Origin: Gammaproteobacteria bacterium
GTDB lineage: Bacteria; Pseudomonadota; Gammaproteobacteria; J113
Length of the DNA: 13,929 bases
Direction of reading: 5' to 3'
Assembly: GCA_003694425.1 (NCBI GenBank)
Contig: RFJX01000075.1
Span: 1 to 13,929, forward strand
This document shows, in pieces, positions 1 through 6,293 of the stretch. Both the position numbers and the translations under genes were made by a program. The notes under the pieces are model-generated. The model was given only the letters and a program-made list of their open reading frames with translations, did not search any database and had not been told where the DNA came from. Each line of letters opens with the position of its first letter. Position 1 is the first letter of the stretch.

Positions 1-217
1 CCTCGAGGGTACCCGGATCGAGGTGACGGCTGACGCCGGAGAGGCGGTCGATCTCGCTCACGAAGGGCAGCGCGGCGAGGTTGAGCAGGTCCTGGTCCTG
101 CACGAACAGCGCCTCCAGCTCGCGATCGAGCAGGGCGGCGAGGGTGGCGGCAAGCTCCAGCGCGGGACGGGCGCCGGTGTCCAGGTCCAGGGCGATGACG
201 ATTCGTTCAGTCGCCAT
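1..217 (-). CDS. Universal-stress-protein-like protein, N-terminal part only
   Basis: The minus-strand frame opens at an ATG at 217-215 and stays open for 72 codons to the window edge, so only the N-terminus is visible. It begins MATERIVIALDLDTG and continues with an alanine/leucine-rich helix, then ALFVQDQDLL. This beta-alpha-beta pattern resembles the start of UspA-fold proteins, where a first strand (RIVIALD) leads to a helix and a second strand (LEALFV). The start overlaps the 3' end of the upstream protease gene by 11 bases, so the two are probably translationally coupled in one transcript. The family assignment rests on the fold-like pattern alone. No ATP-binding glycine motif can be checked, because the C-terminal part lies outside the window. 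Confidence 0.55.
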   Translation of the reverse strand, partial: MATERIVIALDLDTGARPALELAATLAALLDRELEALFVQDQDLLNLAALPFVSEIDRLSGVSRHLDPGTLE

Positions 218-2657
218 CGGTGCCGTCCCCGTTGCCGCCCTTCTGCTCCTCCTTCTGCCCTGCTGCCAGCAGTTTCCCGGCGGAGAAACTCTGACGGATG
301 AGGGCGAAGTCCAGCAGTCGCTGCTGGGCCCTGCCGTTGACCGTATCCGGCGGGAAGTTGCCCTCCTCGTCGGCCGCCCCGGCCGGCTGGCCGGTGAGCA
401 GTTCCAGGGCCTGGTCGACCGTGTCCACCGCATGGATGTGAAATTTCCCCGCGGCCACGGCATCGACCACTTCCCGGCGCAGCATCAGGTGATCGACGTT
501 GCGGGTGGGGATGATGACGCCGTGGCTGCCGTCGAGGCCGCGCCGGCGGCAGACCTCGAAGAACCCCTCGATCTTCTCGTTGACCCCGCCGATGGGTTGC
601 ACCTCGCCCTGCTGGTTGACCGATCCGGTGACGGCGAGACACTGGCGGATGGGGCAGCCGGAGAGTTCCGAGATGAGGGCGCACAGCTCGGCCAGGGAGG
701 CGGAGTCCCCCTCCACCCCGCCATAGGACTGTTCGAACACCAGGCTGGCGGACATCGACAGGGGCACGCTGGCGGCGTAGCGGGCGGAGAGAAAGCCGGA
801 GAGGATGAAGACCCCCTTGCTGTGGATGGGGCCGCCCAGCTCGGTCTCGCGCTCGATGTCCAGCACCTCGCCGTCGCCGAGGCGGCAGGTGGCGGTGATC
901 CGGGACGGGCGACCGAAGGCGTAGCCGCCCAGTTCCAGTACCGAGAGGCCGTTGATGCAGCCGCGCCGCTCGCCCGCGGTGTCGATGATCACGACGCCGC
1001 GCTCGATCTGCTCCAGCGACTGCTGGCGCAGGCGGTCGAGGCGCCGCTCGCGCTCCGTGATGGCCCGCTGGACGTGCCGCGCGCCGATGGCGCTTACGTC
1101 CTCTGCACCGGCCCAGTGGTCAGCCTCGACCAGGAGGTCGCCGATGGCGCGCAGCTCGGTGCTCAGCTTCTTCCCGTCCCCGGCGAGGCGGGCGCTGTGC
1201 TCGATGGTGCGCATCACCGCCTCGCGGTCCAGTGGCCGCAGCCCGTCGCGGCGGGCCAGGGTGCCGATCAGGCGGGCATAGAGCCGGCTCTGCTCAGGGG
1301 TGCGGTCGATGCGCTCCTCGAAGTCGGCGGCCACCTTGAACAGATCGGCGAACTCGGGGTCCAGCTCGCACAGCAGGTAGTAGAGGAGGCGGTCACCCAG
1401 CAGGACCAACTTGAGGTCCAGGGGGATGGGCTCCGGCTCCAGGGAGACGGTGCTGATCAGGCTCAGGGTCTTCTCCAGCGGCTCGATCCGGATCTCGCCC
1501 GCCTTCAGGGTGCGCTTGAGCAGGTCCCAGGCGTAGGGCTGGAGCAGCAGCTTGCGCGCGTCCAGCAGCAGGTAGCCGCCGTTGGCGCGGTGCAGGGCGC
1601 CGGGGCGGATCAGGGTGAAGTCGGTCACCAGGGTGCCCATCTGGGCCTGGTACTCGCTGCGGCCGATCAGGTTGGCGTGGTTGGGCAGGTCCTCATAGAC
1701 CACCGGCGCCCCTTCCAGCTCCTCGTTGGAGACCAGCAGGTTGACCCGGTAGCGGGAGTAGGGATCGGGCGGGGCCAGGGGCAATGGCAGCGAGGGGGCG
1801 GTCTCGCCCTGGATGAACTGCGGCACGTTGTCGATCACGTCCTGCCTGATCCGGTCCAGGTGTTCCGGCAGGCCGGGGACCTCGAGATAGCGCTGGCGCA
1901 GCTCCAGGATCAGGTGATTGACCGCGACCTCGGCGATCTCGCGGTTGAGCTGACGGACCTTCTCCAGCATCTCCTTGCGCCAGAGCGGCATCTGGCGCAG
2001 CACCTCCCTGAGCCTGTCGTTGAGTTCGCCCGCCGCCGCCTCGATCGCCTTCTGGCGCTCTTCGGGCAGCTTGTTGAATTCCTCCGGGCTGAGCACCTCC
2101 TCGTTCTCCCCCATGGGCGCGAAGACGAAGCCCGTCGGGGTCTCGATCAGCATCAGGCCGTGCATCCTGGCTTCCTCGCCGAGTGCCTTGATGGCCTGGG
2201 CCTGGCGCCGCTTGAGTTCCTCCTCCAGCTCCTCGGTGCGGCGCTTGTAGTGCTCACTCTCGAAGGCGGCCGGCAGGGCGCTGCGCAGGTCCTCGATGAG
2301 CTGGTCCATGTCCTTGTGGAAGCGGGCGCCCTGCCCCGCCGGCAATTTCAGGGCGCGGGGACGGCGGGGCTGGTCGAAATCGTACACATAGACCCAGTCC
2401 GGAGGTGGCGGACGCATCCTGGCCCGCTCCTCCAGCAGGGCCTGTACCGTGCTGTGCTTGCCGATGCCGTCCGGTCCCAGGGCGAAGACGTTGAAGCCCT
2501 CGCGCTCCACCTCGATACCGAAGTGCAGGGCGCGCCGGGCCCGTTCCTGGCCCAGATCGAGTGGTATCTCCTCCAGCTCTTCCGTGGTGCTGAAGGGAAA
2601 GTCCTCCGGGTCACAACCGTGGTGCAGTCGTTCCGGCGGCAGTTCGCTGCTCGTCAT
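207..2657 (-). CDS. Lon-like ATP-dependent protease (LonB / AAA_32 type)
   Basis: An 816-residue soluble ATPase-protease, predicted to degrade cytoplasmic proteins. Walker A is GPDGIGKHS at residues 61-69. A charged, coiled-coil-rich helical insert spans about 115-280, followed by a Walker B-like GGYLLLD at 360-366 in the context RANGGYLLLD that typifies this family. The Lon protease domain fills roughly residues 560-780. The catalytic serine is Ser652 in EGDSASLAE and the lysine is Lys695 in GGVNEKIEG; the 43-residue spacing equals that of the E. coli Lon dyad. It lacks the large Lon N-domain, so it belongs to the divergent group that includes E. coli YcbZ rather than being housekeeping Lon. 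The ATG at 2657 follows a run of seven G (2664-2670 on the complement), an atypical ribosome-binding site. It ends inside the next gene's start. Family is sure; substrate is unknown. Confidence 0.93.
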   Translation of the reverse strand: MTSSELPPERLHHGCDPEDFPFSTTEELEEIPLDLGQERARRALHFGIEVEREGFNVFALGPDGIGKHSTVQALLEERARMRPPPPDWVYVYDFDQPRRPRALKLPAGQGARFHKDMDQLIEDLRSALPAAFESEHYKRRTEELEEELKRRQAQAIKALGEEARMHGLMLIETPTGFVFAPMGENEEVLSPEEFNKLPEERQKAIEAAAGELNDRLREVLRQMPLWRKEMLEKVRQLNREIAEVAVNHLILELRQRYLEVPGLPEHLDRIRQDVIDNVPQFIQGETAPSLPLPLAPPDPYSRYRVNLLVSNEELEGAPVVYEDLPNHANLIGRSEYQAQMGTLVTDFTLIRPGALHRANGGYLLLDARKLLLQPYAWDLLKRTLKAGEIRIEPLEKTLSLISTVSLEPEPIPLDLKLVLLGDRLLYYLLCELDPEFADLFKVAADFEERIDRTPEQSRLYARLIGTLARRDGLRPLDREAVMRTIEHSARLAGDGKKLSTELRAIGDLLVEADHWAGAEDVSAIGARHVQRAITERERRLDRLRQQSLEQIERGVVIIDTAGERRGCINGLSVLELGGYAFGRPSRITATCRLGDGEVLDIERETELGGPIHSKGVFILSGFLSARYAASVPLSMSASLVFEQSYGGVEGDSASLAELCALISELSGCPIRQCLAVTGSVNQQGEVQPIGGVNEKIEGFFEVCRRRGLDGSHGVIIPTRNVDHLMLRREVVDAVAAGKFHIHAVDTVDQALELLTGQPAGAADEEGNFPPDTVNGRAQQRLLDFALIRQSFSAGKLLAAGQKEEQKGGNGDGTDGD

Positions 2658-2686
2658 TCGCGGCCCCCCCTGATGCAGGAACGTTC

Positions 2687-2692
2687 ATTATA
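2687..2692 (-). promoter_or_regulatory. Perfect -10 box (TATAAT) for the Lon-like protease gene
   Basis: The minus strand reads TATAAT here, placing a start near 2680 and giving a leader of about 23 bases before the ATG at 2657. No good -35 is present at 16-18 bp spacing (the bases are CTTCCG or ACTTCC). The sequence just upstream gives CCCCTATAAT, which also recalls the CCCCATNT -10 of heat-shock sigma-32 promoters. The matching -35 (CTTGAAA) is not convincing, so heat-shock control is only a suggestion. Confidence 0.5.
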
Positions 2693-2720
2693 GGGGACTT
2701 CGGAAGATCGGAAGTCCCCT
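2692..2720. repeat. Perfect 10-bp inverted repeat upstream of the protease gene
   Basis: The arms AGGGGACTTC (2692-2701) and GAAGTCCCCT (2711-2720) are exact complements around a 9-base centre (2702-2710). The left arm touches the -10 box and the repeat covers the expected -35. No T-run follows on either strand, so it is not an intrinsic terminator for the hemerythrin operon. A repressor or activator operator for the protease gene fits better. The rest of the 220-bp gap (2658-2877) holds only a weak 5-bp hairpin (2825-2829 with 2836-2840). Confidence 0.5.
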
Positions 2721-2877
2721 GTCCACACGTGGATGGGTGGCGGGATCATTGGCGGGGGTCGTTCAACCCGCATGGATCACAAACCGCCGGTCACGGCTCC
2801 GGTCCGGCAGCGCGAAGGAATGGCAGGCCTTCACCGGCCTCCCGCATCCGCCTGTCGGGGTCGAGCGGGGGCGGGGT

Positions 2878-3276
2878 TCAGCCGTGGCCGCGCAGGCGGC
2901 CGTGGAGACGGGCGTCGAAGGTGCTGAAGTGCTTCCCGAACCATGCGTCCAGGCGCCGGGAGAGTTCCTCCGGGTCGTACTCACCCCCCATCTCCGCCTC
3001 GTCCATGAGGTCGGCGATCTCGTCCAGCAGCCGCTCGTGGTCCTCCTTGTGCGCCTCGTACCCGGGGTAGTCGTTCATCTGCATCACCCGTTCCTCCAGG
3101 GCGAAGTGGGCCGCGACCAGGTTGTAGATCTGGCCCAGGGCTTCCGCCACGGAGCCGCGATCGTTCTCCTCCAGCTGCCCGTGCAGTTGGTTTATCTCCC
3201 GGATCAGCTCCTGGTGCTCGTGGTCGACATCCGGCACGCCGACGCTGTATTCGGGTTTCCACCGGATCAGGCTCAT
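2878..3276 (-). CDS. Bacteriohemerythrin (single-domain, diiron)
   Basis: A 132-residue protein, the usual length for a single-domain hemerythrin. All seven diiron ligands of the family can be placed: His21 (DHEHQ), His57 and Glu61 (HFALEE), His76 and His80 (YEAHKEDH), His116 and Asp121 (HFSTFD). The family binds O2 reversibly, and related diiron proteins react with NO. No signal peptide or membrane segment is present, so it acts in the cytoplasm. It is the last gene of the minus-strand respiratory operon: its ATG overlaps the preceding stop codon (ATGA). In this context it may sequester O2 or NO to protect the iron-sulfur fusion protein, or deliver gas to the membrane enzyme. The family call is near certain; the role is inferred. 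Confidence 0.95.
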   Translation of the reverse strand: MSLIRWKPEYSVGVPDVDHEHQELIREINQLHGQLEENDRGSVAEALGQIYNLVAAHFALEERVMQMNDYPGYEAHKEDHERLLDEIADLMDEAEMGGEYDPEELSRRLDAWFGKHFSTFDARLHGRLRGHG

Positions 3277-3809
3277 GAATCGGTGCCCCCGTTCTCGTTG
3301 AGGAAGATGAAGCCGCCCTGTTCCTCCCGGAAGTCGATGACGAAGTTCTCTGCCTCGTCGAGCTCGACCCGGGCCTCCCGCTCCCAGTCGAAGCCCTTCC
3401 CCTCGCGATTGTCACGCATCCGCAGGCGGAGATGATGCCGGCCCGCAGGGACGGTCACCTTGTAGTAGATGACCGAGGCGGCATCCCCCGCCAGCCCGGT
3501 GGGGGGGAAGTCCTTGCTCAGCACGAGGCGGTCGTCCAGCAGGATCTCGATGTGAACCGGGACCCGCTCCCGACTGCAGGACATCGGCCTGCGCATGTTG
3601 GGGGCCAGCCGGTTCAGCTCCTCCTGGGTGTAGCGCCGGCACTCCTCAAGCCGTTGCCCGGCGTGGTTGAAGCTGAGGGTGATGAGCGCCTGTCCCGGGT
3701 CCAGGCGGCTGTAGACCGGCCGGTTGGAGAAATAGCCGAGCATCAGCGCGAACAGGCCGTAGGCCAGGACCTGCAGCAGCAGAGTACGCGTCTCAGGCAG
3801 TCGGGGCAT
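3273..3809 (-). CDS. Membrane-anchored periplasmic protein of unknown function
   Basis: A 178-residue protein that I do not recognise. One hydrophobic segment (about residues 10-27) follows a short positively charged start, suggesting an N-terminal anchor with the rest in the periplasm. The remainder alternates strand-like stretches (VPVHIEILLDD, SVIYYKVTVPAG, HHLRLRMRD), consistent with a beta-sandwich fold. There are two cysteines, Cys57 (EECRRYTQEEL) and Cys78 (MSCSRERVPV), flanking a conserved-looking LAPNMRRP stretch; they could form a disulfide or bind metal. The start is well supported: AGGAGG at 3816-3821 lies 6 bases before the ATG. It overlaps the cytochrome b fusion gene by 17 bases and the hemerythrin gene by 4, so it belongs to the operon and may be an accessory or assembly factor of its complex. 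Confidence 0.85.
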   Translation of the reverse strand: MPRLPETRTLLLQVLAYGLFALMLGYFSNRPVYSRLDPGQALITLSFNHAGQRLEECRRYTQEELNRLAPNMRRPMSCSRERVPVHIEILLDDRLVLSKDFPPTGLAGDAASVIYYKVTVPAGRHHLRLRMRDNREGKGFDWEREARVELDEAENFVIDFREEQGGFIFLNENGGTDS

Positions 3810-5373
3810 GGTCCGCCTCCTCTGCCTGCGCGGTCAGGGCCCGGCGCTCCCTTCTGTAGGGACCCAGCTCCCGCAGCCGGTCCTGCAGGTCCCCGATACG
3901 CCGCTTGAGTTCTTCTCCCTTGGCCAGCCCGGCCCAGAAGCGGTCGATGCGCTCGAGCGGGACCCTGCTGCGCAGACGGGGGTCCCGCTTCCGGGCCAGC
4001 CGCTGTTCGGTCCAGTCGATGCCGAGGCGGTAGAAGCAGTCACCCTCGCGGCAGCCGGTGAGGAAGACGCCGTCGGCAAGATTGCGGGAGATCACGTAAT
4101 CGATGAAGACCGGGGGCAGCATGCCGATGCAGATCAGTTCCACCGTGGCCACCCCGGGCATCTGCAGACTCCCGAGATCGGCCCCGCAGCGGCAGCCGAA
4201 GACGATGACCCGCGCGTCACCCGCCAGGGTTGCCGCGGCGGCCTCGGTGCGGTCGCGCAGTTCGGCCATGGTCAGCTCGGGCAGGTCGATCCCGGGGACC
4301 AGCTCGCTGCCCCGCCGGTGGGGCATGGAGGTGGGGCAGGCGCCGGCGCAGATCCCGCAGCTGACGCAGTGTGCCTCGTCCACCACCGCTTCCCAGGTAT
4401 AGGCGCTGCCATCCGAGCGGGGCTCCATGGAGACGGCGCTGAAGGGACAGTCGGCGGCGCAGCGGCCACAACCGTTGCAGTTCTCCAGACTGACCACGGC
4501 CACCGGGGAGCGGCGTCCGGGTGGCAGCCAGGGCAGGGCCATCAGGAGCAGGGTGAGGAGGAACAGCACCAGCCACATCATCTGCCCGGGGAACCGGTCG
4601 AGCAGGGGGTAGATGGCCATGTAGAACCAGTCCAGGCCCACCTCGGCCGGTACCCGGGTGAGGTCGGCCGGGGGATGGGAAACGGCGGGCTTGGCGAAGG
4701 AGAGGGCCAGCATCATGGCCATGGTGCCGAAGGCCAGCCCGCGGGGCGGATTGACCCGCGGATGGGCATGGCGCTTGATGTGGATCCACATGATGAACAG
4801 CAGGATGATCGGCACGGCGATGTGGATGAAGACCATCAGGGTGAAGAACCTGCCGTTGAGGGTCTTGTCGCTGAGGAAGTTGCGGGCGATCGATTCGCCG
4901 AAGATGGGCAGGGTGTCGAGCCACTCCGATGTGGTCAGGGCCACGTACTGGGCCAGGGTGTCCCACACCATCCAGTAGCCGGTGATACCGGCTGCGAACA
5001 GGAGCCAGAGCATGGGGGTGCCGGTGAACCAGGCGAACCAGCGCGGGCCGTGGTAGCGGTCCATGCTGAATTCCCGCGCCAGGTGCAGCAGCACCATCAC
5101 CACCATGGCGTCGGAGGCGTAGCGATGGAGGCTGCGCATTACCCCGCCCAGATACCACTGCTCGTGGGTCAGCCACTCCAGCGAGGCGTAGGCCTGGGTC
5201 ACCCCCGTATCGAAGAAGATATAGAGATAGATCCCGCTGACCACCACGATCCAGTAGTAGAACCAGCCCAGGGCGCCCAGATTCAGGAAGGGGTTCCAGC
5301 GCGGGGTGAAGATCCCGTCGAACAGGTATTCGGCCCGCTCGAACAGAAGCCGCATTGTGCGTTTCAGTGCCAT
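3793..5373 (-). CDS. Cytochrome b - 2x[4Fe-4S] ferredoxin - FlpD/MvhD fusion protein
   Basis: A 526-residue fusion from the ATG at 5373 (MALKRTMRLL). Residues 1-230 form a cytochrome b N-terminal domain with bis-histidine pairs His83/His97 and His184/His198, both spaced 14 as in bc1-type cytochrome b. A further membrane segment spans about 263-283. A bacterial ferredoxin domain follows with two 4Fe-4S motifs: Cys299/302/305/309 and Cys336/339/342/346. The C-terminal domain (388-450) carries FlpD/MvhD hydrogenase iron-sulfur signatures: FGCRCG (Cys394, Cys396), CIGMLPP (Cys415) and GCREGDC (Cys441, Cys446). A charged helical tail ends the protein. It probably passes electrons between quinone and a cytoplasmic iron-sulfur partner. 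An upstream ATG at 5466 would add 31 polar residues and overlap the SCO gene; it is less likely, because the cytochrome b domain begins at residue 1 here. Confidence 0.9.
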   Translation of the reverse strand: MALKRTMRLLFERAEYLFDGIFTPRWNPFLNLGALGWFYYWIVVVSGIYLYIFFDTGVTQAYASLEWLTHEQWYLGGVMRSLHRYASDAMVVMVLLHLAREFSMDRYHGPRWFAWFTGTPMLWLLFAAGITGYWMVWDTLAQYVALTTSEWLDTLPIFGESIARNFLSDKTLNGRFFTLMVFIHIAVPIILLFIMWIHIKRHAHPRVNPPRGLAFGTMAMMLALSFAKPAVSHPPADLTRVPAEVGLDWFYMAIYPLLDRFPGQMMWLVLFLLTLLLMALPWLPPGRRSPVAVVSLENCNGCGRCAADCPFSAVSMEPRSDGSAYTWEAVVDEAHCVSCGICAGACPTSMPHRRGSELVPGIDLPELTMAELRDRTEAAAATLAGDARVIVFGCRCGADLGSLQMPGVATVELICIGMLPPVFIDYVISRNLADGVFLTGCREGDCFYRLGIDWTEQRLARKRDPRLRSRVPLERIDRFWAGLAKGEELKRRIGDLQDRLRELGPYRRERRALTAQAEEADHAPTA

Positions 5374-5416
5374 CTCGCCGTGTCGGGTTCCAGGTGTGTG
5401 GGTTTGCCCGGTATTT

Positions 5417-6289
5417 TCAGGCCGATCCCCGGGTCTCGCGCCAGGAACGGAAGATGAAGACCGCAATCGCTCCCAGGCTCATCAGCCCGACGAGGATACC
5501 GATGAAGATCGAATAATCGAAGCGGTAGCGGCCGCTGGCCGGGTCGTACAGGGTGCAGAACAGACGGACCCGGTTGAGCCAGCCCGATGGCTCGGTCGCC
5601 CGTGAGGGGGTCCCGTAGACCAGCTCCTTGAGCGGCTCGATCAGCCTGGGGGGTTCGAAATCGGCCCCGTAGACCTGCTGGTGGACCACCCCGCGGGCAT
5701 CCACCAGGGTGATCTGGGCCAGGTGGTCGAAACCCCTGGGCGAGGGCTGGTACAGGAAGCCGGTGTCGGCGGCCAGGCGGCGGATCGTCTCCGCATCGGC
5801 GCTGAGGAAGTGCCAGCCCGGGTCGTCGATGCCGCGGGCATGGGCGAATTCCGCCATCCGCCGGGGGGTATCCACCGGCGTGTCGAAGCCGATGGTGGCG
5901 ACGGTGAATCCCTCCTCACCGAAGAGGTCGCGGGCCATCTCCACCACCCCCTTGAGATGGGTGGTGAGCATGGGGCAGACATGGTGGCAGCTGGTATAGA
6001 CCAGGCTGAGGATCAGCGGCCGGCCCCTGAAGTCCGCCAGCTGGACGGGGTTCCCGTCGCTGTCGATCAGGCGGTAGTCGCCGAGTGGATGTCCGATGGC
6101 CGCCTGGCTGTAGGCCAGGGCCGCTTTGCGGTCGATCCCGCCGGCCATGTGCTCGGCGCCCGGGTCGTGTCCCGCCATTCCTTCCGTTGCGGCCCCGGCG
6201 CGGGGAAGGCACAGAAAAAGGGTGGACAGCACCAGGCTGCCCACCCTCTGCCATTTGCCCCGTCTCTTATTCGTCCCTATCCGATCCAT
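5417..6289 (-). CDS. SCO1/SenC/PrrC-family copper chaperone with C-terminal membrane anchor
   Basis: A 290-residue exported protein of the thioredoxin-fold SCO family, which delivers copper to the CuA centre of heme-copper subunit II. A signal peptide or anchor occupies about residues 12-34. A short Met/His-rich stretch (GMAGHDPGAEHMAG, 37-50) could bind copper. The copper site is CHHVC (Cys101, Cys105) with His189 in GFDHL. After the SCO domain, a second membrane span lies at about 259-281 (DYSIFIGILVGL and on), so the protein is longer than the usual ~200-residue SCO and may be anchored at its C-terminus. It starts 4 bases after the subunit I stop codon, with no clear ribosome-binding site, so translation is probably coupled. 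Its place behind a CuA subunit fits CuA maturation. Confidence 0.93.
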   Translation of the reverse strand: MDRIGTNKRRGKWQRVGSLVLSTLFLCLPRAGAATEGMAGHDPGAEHMAGGIDRKAALAYSQAAIGHPLGDYRLIDSDGNPVQLADFRGRPLILSLVYTSCHHVCPMLTTHLKGVVEMARDLFGEEGFTVATIGFDTPVDTPRRMAEFAHARGIDDPGWHFLSADAETIRRLAADTGFLYQPSPRGFDHLAQITLVDARGVVHQQVYGADFEPPRLIEPLKELVYGTPSRATEPSGWLNRVRLFCTLYDPASGRYRFDYSIFIGILVGLMSLGAIAVFIFRSWRETRGSA

Positions 6290-6293
6290 GCAA

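Noticed and set aside
81..2693. Very long open frame on the plus strand opposite the Lon-like protease
   Set aside because: Its translation is low-complexity and matches no family motif, whereas the minus strand encodes a complete protease with catalytic motifs. Long antisense frames are common in G+C-rich genes.
2692..2720. The inverted repeat as an intrinsic terminator of the hemerythrin operon
   Set aside because: Neither strand has a T-run after the stem, and the -10 box of the next gene follows directly.
2825..2840. AGGCC/GGCCT hairpin after the hemerythrin gene as a terminator
   Set aside because: The stem is only 5 bp and there is no T-run, so it is not convincing.
3808..5457. 549-codon plus-strand frame opposite the cytochrome b fusion
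   Set aside because: It mirrors the real gene and shows no domain; the minus strand carries heme and iron-sulfur motifs in one frame.
5374..5466. Upstream ATG (5466) for the cytochrome b fusion gene
   Set aside because: It would add 31 polar residues with no domain and overlap the SCO gene by 50 bases; the ATG at 5373 begins right at the cytochrome b domain.
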